Assembly (NCBI RefSeq): GCF_008704995.1
Contig: NZ_CP023747.1
Span: forward strand, 6,482,001-6,546,000
Direction of reading: 5' to 3'
Source: Streptomyces nodosus
Lineage (GTDB): Bacteria; Actinomycetota; Actinomycetes; Streptomycetales; Streptomycetaceae
Length of the DNA stretch: 64,000 bases
Positions within the stretch are counted from its first letter, which is position 1; the number at the start of each line of letters is the position of its first letter. The translations under genes and the position numbers were made by a program. The notes below the pieces were generated by a model that worked only from the letters and a program-made list of their open reading frames with translations, made no database searches and had not been told where the DNA came from. This document shows positions 23,681 through 32,501 of this stretch, in pieces.

Positions 23681-24627
23681 TCCGAACCGTGGAGTCGGAA
23701 CATCACATGTCCCCACAGGTACTCGCCGCGTACAGCTACTGCGAGACCGTGACCGGGCATCAGGCCCGTAACTTCGCGTACGGCATCCGACTGCTGCCGA
23801 CGCCCAAGCGCCGCGCGATGTCGGCGCTCTATGCGCTGTCGCGGAGGGTCGACGACATCGGCGACGGCACGCTGCCGACGGACGTCAAGGCCGAGCGGCT
23901 GGAGGAGACCCGGACCCTGCTGGGCCGGGTCGGCGACGGAAAGGTGGCCGAGGACGACACCGACCCGGTCGCGGTCGCCCTCGCCCATGCCTCCCGTGTC
24001 TTCCCGATCCCGCTCGGTGGCCTCGACGAACTCATCGACGGCGTCCTCATGGACGTACGCGGTGAGACCTATGAGAGCTGGGACGACCTGAAGGTCTACT
24101 GCCGCTGTGTGGCCGGGGCCATCGGGCGGCTGTCGCTCGGTGTGTTCGGCACCGAACCGGGGGCGCGCGGCGCCGAACGCGCGCCGGAGTACGCCGACAC
24201 ACTCGGGCTCGCGCTCCAACTGACCAACATCCTCCGGGACATCCGTGAGGACGCCGGGAACGGGCGCGTCTATCTGCCCGCCGACGACCTCGCCAAGTTC
24301 GGCTGCTCGGCCGGGTTCCACGGACCGACGCCACCCGAGGGCTCCGACTTCGCGGGCCTCGTGCACTTCGAAGTGCGTCGGGCCCGCGCCCTTTTCGCGG
24401 AGGGCTACCGGCTGCTGCCGCTGCTCGACCGGCGCAGCGGCGCCTGTGTCGCCGCCATGGCGGGCATCTACCGCCGGCTCCTCGACCGCATCGAACGCGA
24501 GCCGGAGGCCGTGCTGCGCGGCCGGGTCTCGCTGCCCGGCCGTGAGAAGGCCTACGTCGCCATGCGCGGCCTGTCCGGCCTGGACACGCGCACCGTGTCC
24601 CGGCAGACCGTCAGGAGGCGTGCCTGA
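23677..24627 (+). CDS. hpnD: Presqualene diphosphate synthase HpnD
   Basis: A 316-aa trans-isoprenyl diphosphate synthase that condenses two farnesyl diphosphates to presqualene diphosphate. Key motifs are YCETVTGHQARNFAYGI (substrate end), RRVDDIGDG (first Asp motif), and LQLTNILRDIREDAGNGRVYLP (second Asp motif). The GTG at 23677 overlaps the hpnC stop and has GGAG close upstream. Its stop overlaps the ATG of a 46-codon ORF. Confidence 0.92.
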   Translation: MIRTVESEHHMSPQVLAAYSYCETVTGHQARNFAYGIRLLPTPKRRAMSALYALSRRVDDIGDGTLPTDVKAERLEETRTLLGRVGDGKVAEDDTDPVAVALAHASRVFPIPLGGLDELIDGVLMDVRGETYESWDDLKVYCRCVAGAIGRLSLGVFGTEPGARGAERAPEYADTLGLALQLTNILRDIREDAGNGRVYLPADDLAKFGCSAGFHGPTPPEGSDFAGLVHFEVRRARALFAEGYRLLPLLDRRSGACVAAMAGIYRRLLDRIEREPEAVLRGRVSLPGREKAYVAMRGLSGLDTRTVSRQTVRRRA

Positions 24628-24767
24628 TGGACCGTTCCCTGCTCAGCGCCGCCACCGCCGAAAAGCGTCAGGCAACCCCGCGGTCCGGCGCGGCGTCCCA
24701 GACTGAGGCGGTCCGCCGTGCATCGTTCAAGCACCACGGCGGACCGGCAGGGGAGGCAGCACCATGA
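24627..24767 (+). CDS. Small ORF between hpnD and hpnE, DUF6380-like
   Basis: A 46-codon ORF whose ATG overlaps the hpnD stop (TGATG) and whose TGA overlaps the hpnE start (ATGA), so it is exactly embedded in the translational chain. The product is basic and soluble (AEKRQATPRSGAASQTEAVRRASFKHHGG in short pieces). The AEKR-AT-RSGAAS-T-VRRA-F pattern agrees with what I recall of the DUF6380 family found at this place in Streptomyces. No function is known; it may matter mainly for coupling translation of hpnD and hpnE. Confidence 0.6.
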   Translation: MDRSLLSAATAEKRQATPRSGAASQTEAVRRASFKHHGGPAGEAAP

Positions 24768-26206
24768 GCGACGGCACACAGCACGGGAACGGGGCCGCGG
24801 ACGGCCCCGGGCGCCCCGGGACACCGTCGGCCGGGAGCTCCGCCGTGGTGGTCGGCGGGGGACTCGCCGGGATCACGGCCGCGCTGGCGCTCGCCGACGC
24901 CGGTGTGCGGGTCACCCTGCTGGAGGGGCGGCCGCGGCTGGGCGGACTCGCCTTCTCCTTCCAGCGCGGGGAGCTGACCGTGGACAACGGCCAGCATGTC
25001 TATCTGCGCTGCTGCACCGCCTACCGCTGGCTCCTGGACCGCATCGACGCGACCGGTCTCGCACCCGTGCAGGATCGTCTCGACGTGCCCGTTCTCGACG
25101 CCGAGGCCGCTCCCGGACGACGCCTGGGCAGACTGCGGCGGGACGCGCTGCCCGTGCCCCTGCATCTCGGGCGCAGCCTGGCCACCTACCCCCATCTCTC
25201 ACTCGCCGAGCGCGCCAGGGTCGGGCGTGCCGCACTGGCGCTCCGCGCCCTCGACCCCAGGGATCCCGCGCTCGACACGCAGGACTTCGGCAGCTGGCTG
25301 ACCGAGCACGGCCAGTCCGCGCGCGCCGTCGAGGCACTGTGGGACCTGGTCGGGGTCGCCACCCTCAACGCGGCGGCCGGCGACGCCTCGCTCGGGCTGG
25401 CCGCGATGGTGTTCAAGACGGGACTGCTGTCCGACCCGGGCGCGGCCGACATCGGATGGGCCCGCGTCCCGCTGGGCGAACTGCACGACCGGCTGGCCCG
25501 CAAGGCGCTCGACTCCGCGGGTGTCCGTACCGAGGTCCGTACCCGCGTCACCGCCCTGTCCACCGACGGAAACGGGACCTGGAGCGTCCAGGTCCCCGGG
25601 GAACGCATCGAGGCCGACGCCGTCGTGCTCGCCGTGCCGCAGCGCGAGGCCCACGACCTGCTGCCCGCCGGCGCCCTGGACAGCCCCGAGCGGCTGCTGG
25701 AGATCGGCACCGCACCGATCCTCAACGTCCATGTCGTGTTCGACCGCAAGGTGCTCGGGCGGCCGTTCTTCACCGCGATCGGCTCCCCGGTGCAGTGGGT
25801 CTTCGACCGCACCGAGGCCTCCGGGCTGCGTGAGGGCCAGTACCTCGCCGTGTCCCAGTCGACGGCGCAGGACGAGATCGACCTGCCCGTCGCCGTACTG
25901 CGCGAGCGCTATCTGCCGGAACTCCGGCGGCTGTTGCCGGCCGCTCGCGGAGCCGAGGTGAAGGACTTCTTCGTGACCCGGGAGCGCACCGCCACGTTCG
26001 CGCCCAGCCCCGGCGTCGGACGGCTGCGTCCCGGCGCCCGCACCAAGGCCCCCGGCCTCTGTCTGGCCGGAGCGTGGACCGCCACCGGGTGGCCCGCGAC
26101 CATGGAGAGCGCGGTCCGCAGTGGAGTCAGCGCGGCGAGTGCCGTGCTGGGCACCCTGGGACGGTCCGGCGCCCACCTCCCCGATCTGTTCGAGGAGGCG
26201 GCATGA
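24764..26206 (+). CDS. hpnE: Hydroxysqualene dehydroxylase HpnE
   Basis: A 480-aa FAD-dependent amine-oxidase/phytoene-dehydrogenase-like protein that reduces hydroxysqualene to squalene. The FAD motif VVVGGGLAGITAALALADAGVRV starts near residue 27, followed by LLEGRPRLGGLAFSF and the conserved DNGQHVYLRCC. The C-terminal FAD signature is LAGAWTATGWPATMESAVRSG. It overlaps the small ORF upstream and the polyprenyl synthase downstream, each by an ATGA junction. Confidence 0.92.
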   Translation: MSDGTQHGNGAADGPGRPGTPSAGSSAVVVGGGLAGITAALALADAGVRVTLLEGRPRLGGLAFSFQRGELTVDNGQHVYLRCCTAYRWLLDRIDATGLAPVQDRLDVPVLDAEAAPGRRLGRLRRDALPVPLHLGRSLATYPHLSLAERARVGRAALALRALDPRDPALDTQDFGSWLTEHGQSARAVEALWDLVGVATLNAAAGDASLGLAAMVFKTGLLSDPGAADIGWARVPLGELHDRLARKALDSAGVRTEVRTRVTALSTDGNGTWSVQVPGERIEADAVVLAVPQREAHDLLPAGALDSPERLLEIGTAPILNVHVVFDRKVLGRPFFTAIGSPVQWVFDRTEASGLREGQYLAVSQSTAQDEIDLPVAVLRERYLPELRRLLPAARGAEVKDFFVTRERTATFAPSPGVGRLRPGARTKAPGLCLAGAWTATGWPATMESAVRSGVSAASAVLGTLGRSGAHLPDLFEEAA

Positions 26207-27339
26207 GCGCCGGTCCGCACGGGGCAGGCCCCCACACCCCCGGTATCGCAACAAGAGGAGAGACCGTGCCCCCTGTGCCCCCGGCCGAGGCAGCCGACCC
26301 AAGTACCGAGGTGGAGGTGTCCGCGCTCCTGGAGCGCGGGCGGACCCTGGCCACCCCGGTGCTGCGGGCGGCCGTCGACCGCTTGGCACCGCCCATGGAC
26401 ACCGTCGCCGCCTACCACTTCGGCTGGATCGACGCCGAGGGCAACCCCGCGGACGGCGACGGCGGCAAGGCCGTGCGCCCCGCACTGGCCCTGCTCTCCG
26501 CGCAGGCCGCGGGCCGGGACCCCGAGGTGGGCGTGCCCGGCGCGGTCGCGGTCGAACTGGTGCACAACTTCTCGCTGCTGCACGACGACCTGATGGACGG
26601 CGACGAACAGCGCCGTCACCGCGACACCGTATGGAAGGTCCACGGCCCCGCCCAGGCCATCCTCGTCGGTGACGCCCTGTTCGCGCTGGCCAACGAGATC
26701 CTGCTGGAACTCGGCACCACCGAGGCCGGACGCGCCGCCCGCCGGCTGACCGCCGCCACCCGCGCCCTGATCGACGGCCAGGCGCAGGACATCTCGTACG
26801 AGCACCGCGACCGCGTCAGCGTCCGGGAGTGCCTGGAGATGGAGGGCAACAAGACCGGGGCGCTGCTCGCCTGCGCCTCCTCCATCGGTGCCGTCCTCGG
26901 CGGCGCCGACGACACCGCCGCCGAGGCACTGGAGCGCTACGGCTATCACCTCGGACTCGCCTTCCAGGCCGTCGACGACCTCCTCGGCATCTGGGGCGAC
27001 CCGGACGCCACCGGAAAGCAGACCTGGAGCGATCTGCGCCAGCGCAAGAAGTCCCTGCCGGTGGTGGCCGCGCTGGCGGCCGGCGGCCCCGCCTCCGACC
27101 GGCTCGGCGAGATCCTCGCCGAGGACGCCAAGAGCAGTGACTTCGAGAACTTCTCCGAGGAGGAGTTCGCCGCGCGCGCCGCGCTCATCGAGGAGGCGGG
27201 CGGCCGGGAGTGGACCGCCCAGGAAGCACGCCGTCAGCACGCGATCGCCCTGGAGGCCCTCGACGCGGTCGGGATGCCCCCGCAGGTGCGCGCGCAGTTC
27301 ACGGCGCTCGCCGACTTCGTCGTCGTACGAAAGAGATGA
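26203..27339 (+). CDS. Polyprenyl diphosphate synthase (farnesyl diphosphate synthase role)
   Basis: A 378-aa trans-prenyltransferase. The first aspartate-rich motif is LLHDDLMDGDEQRR and the second FQAVDDLLGIWGD; GGKAVRPAL binds the IPP diphosphate. Residues before the first Asp motif (VELVHNFSLL) determine chain length. Within this operon it should supply C15 farnesyl diphosphate to HpnD. The ATG at 26203 has GAGGAGG upstream and overlaps the hpnE stop. A GTG at 26266 also has a strong AGAGGAGA site, so a form 21 residues shorter may be the real or an additional product. Confidence 0.9.
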   Translation: MSAGPHGAGPHTPGIATRGETVPPVPPAEAADPSTEVEVSALLERGRTLATPVLRAAVDRLAPPMDTVAAYHFGWIDAEGNPADGDGGKAVRPALALLSAQAAGRDPEVGVPGAVAVELVHNFSLLHDDLMDGDEQRRHRDTVWKVHGPAQAILVGDALFALANEILLELGTTEAGRAARRLTAATRALIDGQAQDISYEHRDRVSVRECLEMEGNKTGALLACASSIGAVLGGADDTAAEALERYGYHLGLAFQAVDDLLGIWGDPDATGKQTWSDLRQRKKSLPVVAALAAGGPASDRLGEILAEDAKSSDFENFSEEEFAARAALIEEAGGREWTAQEARRQHAIALEALDAVGMPPQVRAQFTALADFVVVRKR

Positions 27340-27455
27340 TCACTATAGATCGCATACACCTCGCGTAGTCGCCGGCCGGTGCCCCGAGCACCCGAGCACC
27401 GGCCGACGGCGGACCCAGAGCAGCACGACTCGCACGACTGCACGAAGGGGAAGCC

Positions 27456-29456
27456 ATGACAGCGACGACCGACGGAAGCACCGGGGCCCTGCCGGCCCGC
27501 GCTGACTCGGCCAGCGAAACCGACGCACCGTTCCCGCAGGCGGCCGGGACGGTCGGCACACAAGACGCCGCCGAGCACGCCATGCGGCGCGCCACCGACT
27601 TTCTGCTGTCACGGCAGGACGCCCAGGGCTGGTGGAAGGGCGACCTGGAGACCAACGTCACCATGGACGCCGAGGACCTGCTGCTCCGCCAGTTCCTGGG
27701 GATCCGTGACGAGCGCACCACCCACGCCGCCGCCCTGTTCATCCGCGGCGAGCAGCGCGACGACGGCACCTGGGCCGCCTTCTACGGCGGGCCCGGAGAG
27801 CTCTCCACCACCATCGAGGCGTATGTGGCCCTGCGGCTGGCGGGCGACGCGCCGCACGAACCCCATATGGCGAAGGCGTCCGCGTGGATCCGTGAGCAGG
27901 GCGGAGTCGCCGCCTCCAGGGTCTTCACCCGCGTCTGGCTCGCCCTGTTCGGCTGGTGGCGGTGGGAGGACCTGCCGGAGATGCCGCCGGAGCTCATCTA
28001 CTTCCCGAAGTGGATGCCGCTGAACATCTACGACTTCGGATGCTGGGCGCGTCAGACCATCGTGCCGCTCACCGTCGTCTCGGCGCTGCGCCCGGTACGG
28101 CCCGCGCCCTTCCCGCTGGACGAACTGCACACCGACGCCGACGACCCCAACCCCGCCAGGAGCCTCGCCCCGCTGGTGAGCTGGGACGGCGTCTTCCAGC
28201 GGCTCGACAAGGGGCTGCACGGCTACCGCAGGGTCGCCCCGCGCCGACTGCGCAGGGCCGCCATGAACGCGGCCGCCCGCTGGATCGTGGAGCGGCAGGA
28301 GAACGACGGCTGCTGGGGCGGCATCCAGCCCCCCGCGGTGTACTCGATCATCGCCCTGCATCTGCTCGGCTACGACCTCCAGCACCCCGTGATGCGTGAG
28401 GGCATCGCCTCACTGGACCGCTTCGCCGTGTGGCGCGACGACGGCGCCCGCATGATCGAGGCCTGCCAGTCCCCGGTGTGGGACACCTGCCTGGCGACCA
28501 TCGCACTCGCCGACGCCGGAGTGCCCGCGGACCACCCGCAGCTGGTGAAGGCCGCCGAGTGGATGATCGAGGAGCAGATCGACCGGCCGGGCGACTGGTC
28601 GGTGCGCAGACCCCAGCTCCCACCGGGCGGCTGGGGTTTCGAGTTTCACAACGACAACTACCCCGACATCGACGACACCGCCGAGGTCGTGCTCGCGCTG
28701 CGCCGGGTCGGACACCGTGACCGGGAGCGGGCCGAGCAGGCCATCGCGCGCGGGGTGCGCTGGAACCTGGGCATGCAGTCGCGGAACGGCGCCTGGGCCG
28801 CCTTCGACGTCGACAACACCAGCCCGTTCCCCAACCGGCTGCCGTTCAGCGACTTCGGTGAGGTCATCGACCCGCCGTCCGCCGATGTCACCGCGCATGT
28901 CGTGGAGATGCTCGCCGTGGAGGGTCTCGCCCACGACCCGCGCACCAGGCGGGGCATCGAGTGGCTGCTGTCCGAACAGGAGGCGGACGGCTCCTGGTTC
29001 GGGCGCTGGGGCGTCAACTACGTGTACGGCACGGGCTCCGTGGTTCCCGCGCTGGTGGCCGCCGGTGTCCCCGGCGCGCATCCGGCGATCCGCCGGGCCG
29101 TCGGCTGGCTGGAGGGCGTGCAGAACAGCGACGGCGGCTGGGGCGAGGACCTGCGCTCCTACGCCTATGCCAAGGAGTGGAGCGGCCGGGGCGCCTCCAC
29201 CGCCTCCCAGACGGCATGGGCGCTGCTCGCCCTGCTGGCCGCGGGGGAGAAGGAGTCCAAGGCCGTGGAGCGCGGCATCGAGTTCCTCGCCCGCACCCAG
29301 AACGAGGACGGCTCCTGGGACGAGCCCTACTTCACCGGGACCGGCTTCCCCTGGGACTTCTCCATCAACTACCACCTCTACCGGCAGGTCTTCCCGCTCA
29401 CCGCGCTCGGCCGCTATGTCAACGGCGAGCCGTTCACCGGAGCCGAGGGGAGCTGA
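27456..29456 (+). CDS. shc: Squalene-hopene cyclase
   Basis: A 666-aa class II triterpene cyclase converting squalene to hopene and hopanol. The catalytic acid motif is DIDDTA, with Asp404, Asp406 and Asp407. Several QW repeats are visible (QDAQGWW, QENDGCWGG, QSRNGAWAAF, QEADGSWFG, QNSDGGWGED, QNEDGSWDE), which stabilise the alpha-barrels. Length is typical. A 116-bp gap separates it from the prenyl synthase gene, the largest gap inside the operon, so an internal promoter is possible. The stop overlaps the ATG of hpnG. Confidence 0.96.
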   Translation: MTATTDGSTGALPARADSASETDAPFPQAAGTVGTQDAAEHAMRRATDFLLSRQDAQGWWKGDLETNVTMDAEDLLLRQFLGIRDERTTHAAALFIRGEQRDDGTWAAFYGGPGELSTTIEAYVALRLAGDAPHEPHMAKASAWIREQGGVAASRVFTRVWLALFGWWRWEDLPEMPPELIYFPKWMPLNIYDFGCWARQTIVPLTVVSALRPVRPAPFPLDELHTDADDPNPARSLAPLVSWDGVFQRLDKGLHGYRRVAPRRLRRAAMNAAARWIVERQENDGCWGGIQPPAVYSIIALHLLGYDLQHPVMREGIASLDRFAVWRDDGARMIEACQSPVWDTCLATIALADAGVPADHPQLVKAAEWMIEEQIDRPGDWSVRRPQLPPGGWGFEFHNDNYPDIDDTAEVVLALRRVGHRDRERAEQAIARGVRWNLGMQSRNGAWAAFDVDNTSPFPNRLPFSDFGEVIDPPSADVTAHVVEMLAVEGLAHDPRTRRGIEWLLSEQEADGSWFGRWGVNYVYGTGSVVPALVAAGVPGAHPAIRRAVGWLEGVQNSDGGWGEDLRSYAYAKEWSGRGASTASQTAWALLALLAAGEKESKAVERGIEFLARTQNEDGSWDEPYFTGTGFPWDFSINYHLYRQVFPLTALGRYVNGEPFTGAEGS

Positions 29457-30097
29457 TGAGCCACCAGCCCGGCCAGGCCCCGCTGCTGATCGCCTGCGCG
29501 CTCGCCATCGAGCATCTCGCCCTGCGCAGCGGCGATCACACGGGTGCCGACGGGCCCCTCACCCTGCTCCGTACGGGCATGGGACCCCGGGCGGCCGAGC
29601 GCTCGGTCACCCGGATGCTCGCCGCCCCGCACCTCGACGGGGCGGCCGTGCTCGCCACCGGCTTCTGCGCGGGTCTCGCCCCGGGGATGCACCCCGGAGA
29701 CCTGGTCGTGGCAGAGGAGGCCCGGGACCCGCGCGGCACCACCCGGTGCGTGGGTACCGAGCTGCTGGTCAAGGAGCTGACCCGGGCCTTTCCCCGGCGC
29801 ACCGTCCATACCGGGCCGCTCACCGGATCGGACCATGTCGTCCGAGGTCAGGAGCGGTCGGAGCTGCGCGCCACCGGGGCGATCGCGGTCGACATGGAGT
29901 CCGCGGCGACGCTGTACGGCGCCGTGCGCGCAGGGGAGCGTCCGGTTGCGGCCGTCCGGGTGGTCGTGGACGCTCCGGAACATGAACTCGTTCGTATCGG
30001 CACCCTGCGCGGTGGAATATCGGCATTCCGCGTTCTCCGTGCCGTCCTTCCGGTTTTCTTCGAATGGCACCGTTCCTTGCTGCTCCCCAGGAGGTGA
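29456..30097 (+). CDS. hpnG: Adenosylhopane nucleosidase HpnG-like phosphorylase
   Basis: A 213-aa member of the purine nucleoside phosphorylase/MTA-SAH nucleosidase family. Family features are the N-terminal LLIACALAIE, TGFCAGLAPGMHPGDLVVA, and the substrate-binding AIAVDMESA. In hopanoid biosynthesis HpnG releases adenine from adenosylhopane, giving ribosylhopane. The ATG at 29456 overlaps the shc stop (TGATG); the long in-frame extension upstream is the shadow of shc. The last 30 codons use AT-richer triplets than the rest. Confidence 0.88.
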   Translation: MSHQPGQAPLLIACALAIEHLALRSGDHTGADGPLTLLRTGMGPRAAERSVTRMLAAPHLDGAAVLATGFCAGLAPGMHPGDLVVAEEARDPRGTTRCVGTELLVKELTRAFPRRTVHTGPLTGSDHVVRGQERSELRATGAIAVDMESAATLYGAVRAGERPVAAVRVVVDAPEHELVRIGTLRGGISAFRVLRAVLPVFFEWHRSLLLPRR

Positions 30098-30102
30098 GCC
30101 AG

Positions 30103-31161
30103 ATGGCCATGCCGCTGCGTCAGACCATCAAGGTGGCGACGTATCTCTTCGAACAGAAGCTGCGCAGGCGGGACAAGTTTCCGCTCATCGTGGAACTGGA
30201 ACCCCTCTACGCCTGCAATCTGAAGTGTGAGGGCTGCGGAAAGATCCAGCACCCGGCCGGGGTGCTCAAGCAGCGGATGCCGGTGGCGCAGGCCGTGGGA
30301 GCGGTCCTGGAGTCCGGTGCGCCGATGGTGTCGATCGCCGGCGGGGAACCGCTGATGCATCCGCAACTCGACGAAATCGTACGGCAGTTGGTGGAGCGCA
30401 AGAAGTATGTCTTCGTGTGCACCAACGCCCTGCTGCTCCGCAAGAAGATGGACAAGTTCACCCCGTCGCCGTACTTCGCGTTCGCGGTGCACATCGACGG
30501 ACTGCGCGAGCGTCACGACGAGTCCGTGGCGAAGGAGGGCGTGTTCGACGAGGCGGTGGAGGCCATCAAGGAGGCCAAGCGGCGCGGCTTCCGGGTCACC
30601 ACCAACTCGACCTTCTTCAACACGGACACCCCTCAGACCATCATCGAGGTGCTCAACTTCCTCAATGACGAGCTGAAGGTGGACGAGATGATGCTCTCGC
30701 CCGCCTACGCCTATGAGAAGGCGCCCGACCAGGAGCACTTCCTGGGTGTGGAGCAGACCCGTGAGCTGTTCAGGAAGGCCTTCGCGGGCGGCAACCGGAG
30801 CCGCTGGCGGCTCAACCACTCGCCGCTGTTCCTCGACTTCCTCGAGGGCAAGGTGGACTTCCCGTGCACGGCCTGGGCCATCCCCAACTACTCGCTCTTC
30901 GGCTGGCAGCGGCCCTGCTATCTGATGAGCGACGGGTATGTGACGACCTACCGGGAGCTGATCGAGGAGACCGACTGGGACAAGTACGGCCGTGGCAAGG
31001 ACCCGCGCTGCGCCAACTGCATGGCGCACTGCGGCTATGAGCCCACCGCCGTCCTCGCCACCATGGGTTCCCTCAAGGAGTCCCTGCGGGCCGTGCGGGA
31101 GACCGTCGCCGGGAACTCCGGCACCTCCGGGAACTCCGGCACCTCCGAGAACCGCGGGTGA
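30103..31161 (+). CDS. hpnH: Adenosyl-hopene transferase HpnH (radical SAM)
   Basis: A 352-aa radical SAM enzyme that adds the adenosyl radical to diploptene, starting C35 side-chain formation. The 4Fe-4S motif is CNLKCEGC with Cys38, Cys42 and Cys45, followed by VSIAGGEPLMHP. The C-terminal ARCANCMAHCGYE-like cysteines are family-typical. A near-consensus GGAGGTGA ribosome site lies at about 30090. The last 15 residues form a short Gly-Ser-Asn-Thr repeat (NSGTSGNSGTSEN) coded by a 15-bp direct repeat, probably a disordered tail. Confidence 0.95.
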   Translation: MAMPLRQTIKVATYLFEQKLRRRDKFPLIVELEPLYACNLKCEGCGKIQHPAGVLKQRMPVAQAVGAVLESGAPMVSIAGGEPLMHPQLDEIVRQLVERKKYVFVCTNALLLRKKMDKFTPSPYFAFAVHIDGLRERHDESVAKEGVFDEAVEAIKEAKRRGFRVTTNSTFFNTDTPQTIIEVLNFLNDELKVDEMMLSPAYAYEKAPDQEHFLGVEQTRELFRKAFAGGNRSRWRLNHSPLFLDFLEGKVDFPCTAWAIPNYSLFGWQRPCYLMSDGYVTTYRELIEETDWDKYGRGKDPRCANCMAHCGYEPTAVLATMGSLKESLRAVRETVAGNSGTSGNSGTSENRG

Positions 31162-31165
31162 GGCC

Positions 31166-32347
31166 ATGACCGCCATTCCCCTGGGCGTTCCCGAGGTGCC
31201 GGCCCGCCCGATAGCGCCGCGGCGTGTGTCGCGGCGGCTCCAGGTCGGTTCCGTGGCGGTGGGCGGGGACGCACCGGTGTCGGTGCAGTCGATGACGACG
31301 ACGCGTACCTCGGACGTCGGTGCGACGCTTCAGCAGATCGCTGAGTTGACGGCGTCGGGTTGTCAGATCGTGCGGGTGGCGTGTCCGACGCAGGACGATG
31401 CGGATGCGCTGGCGGTGATCGCGGGGAAGTCGCAGATCCCGGTGATCGCGGACATTCATTTCCAGCCGAAGTATGTGTTCGCGGCGATCGAGGCGGGCTG
31501 TGCGGCGGTCCGGGTGAATCCGGGCAACATCAAGCAGTTCGACGACAAGGTCAGGGAGATCGCGAAGGCGGCCCGGGACCATGGCACTCCGATCCGGATC
31601 GGGGTGAACGCGGGGTCGTTGGACCGGCGGCTGCTGCAGAAGTACGGCAGGGCGACGCCGGAGGCTCTGGTGGAGTCGGCGCTGTGGGAGGCGTCGCTGT
31701 TCGAGGAGCATGATTTCCGGGACATCAAGATCTCGGTGAAGCACAACGACCCGGTGGTGATGGTCGAGGCCTACCGCCAGCTCGCGGCGCAGTGTGACTA
31801 TCCGCTGCATCTGGGGGTGACGGAGGCGGGTCCCGCGTTCCAGGGGACGATCAAGTCGGCCGTCGCGTTCGGTGCGCTGCTGTCGCAGGGGATCGGGGAC
31901 ACGATCCGGGTGTCGCTGTCGGCGCCTCCGGTGGAGGAGATCAAGGTCGGTACGCAGATCCTGGAGTCGTTGGGGCTGCGTCAGCGGGGGCTGGAGATCG
32001 TGTCGTGCCCGTCCTGTGGTCGGGCGCAGGTGGATGTGTACAAGCTGGCGGAGGAGGTCACGGCGGGTCTGGAGGGCATGGAGGTGCCGCTGCGGGTCGC
32101 GGTGATGGGCTGTGTGGTCAACGGTCCCGGGGAGGCCCGGGAGGCGGATCTGGGGGTGGCCTCGGGCAACGGCAAGGGGCAGATCTTCGTCAAGGGCGAG
32201 GTGATCAGGACCGTGCCGGAGTCGAAGATCGTGGAGACCCTGATCGACGAGGCGATGAAGCTCGCCGAGCAGATGGAGAAGGACGGCGCCGCCTCCGGAA
32301 CTCCTACCGTCACCACACCGGGGTCGTCCGGCGTCGTCGCCGGCTGA
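31166..32347 (+). CDS. ispG: (E)-4-hydroxy-3-methylbut-2-enyl diphosphate synthase IspG
   Basis: A 393-aa enzyme of the MEP pathway converting MEcPP to HMBPP with a 4Fe-4S cluster. The TIM-barrel part begins VSVQSMTTTRTSDV; the C-terminal reductase-like part holds the cluster cysteines in SCPSCGRAQVD and MGCVVNGPGEA. The reading frame uses NNG and NNT codons far more than its NNC-rich neighbours over most of its length. Streptomyces normally carries another, housekeeping ispG, so this is probably an operon-dedicated copy that raises C5 supply. HpnH ends 4 bp upstream. Confidence 0.95.
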   Translation: MTAIPLGVPEVPARPIAPRRVSRRLQVGSVAVGGDAPVSVQSMTTTRTSDVGATLQQIAELTASGCQIVRVACPTQDDADALAVIAGKSQIPVIADIHFQPKYVFAAIEAGCAAVRVNPGNIKQFDDKVREIAKAARDHGTPIRIGVNAGSLDRRLLQKYGRATPEALVESALWEASLFEEHDFRDIKISVKHNDPVVMVEAYRQLAAQCDYPLHLGVTEAGPAFQGTIKSAVAFGALLSQGIGDTIRVSLSAPPVEEIKVGTQILESLGLRQRGLEIVSCPSCGRAQVDVYKLAEEVTAGLEGMEVPLRVAVMGCVVNGPGEAREADLGVASGNGKGQIFVKGEVIRTVPESKIVETLIDEAMKLAEQMEKDGAASGTPTVTTPGSSGVVAG

Positions 32348-32371
32348 AGGGACGTACCAGCGACTGAGCCA

Positions 32372-32432
32372 GGTGCCGCGTCGGACGACGTCCGCCCGTG
32401 CAGGGGCGGCGTCCGTCGTCCGACGCGGCACC
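32372..32432 (+). terminator. Strong hairpin between ispG and dxs (terminator or attenuator)
   Basis: A perfect 19-bp inverted repeat (32372-32390 with 32414-32432) encloses 23 nt that can form a further GC-rich stem. It lies in the 154-bp gap between ispG and dxs in an otherwise tightly coupled operon. It should stop or slow transcription into dxs and hpnO, or act as an RNA-stability element. No U-tract follows. Confidence 0.7.
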
Positions 32433-32501
32433 AGGAGCGCGGCAGCGGCTGTCGCGCTCCCCAGGCGGAAACGAGTGCTCGACAAGAGGGGAGGCCGGAG
32501 C

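Noticed and set aside
31095..31160. 15-bp repeat at the hpnH 3' end and matching antisense EFPEVPE frame as a separate small gene
   Set aside because: The repeat is in frame with hpnH, two copies only, and codes for its flexible Gly/Ser tail; the antisense frame has no ribosome site or homology.
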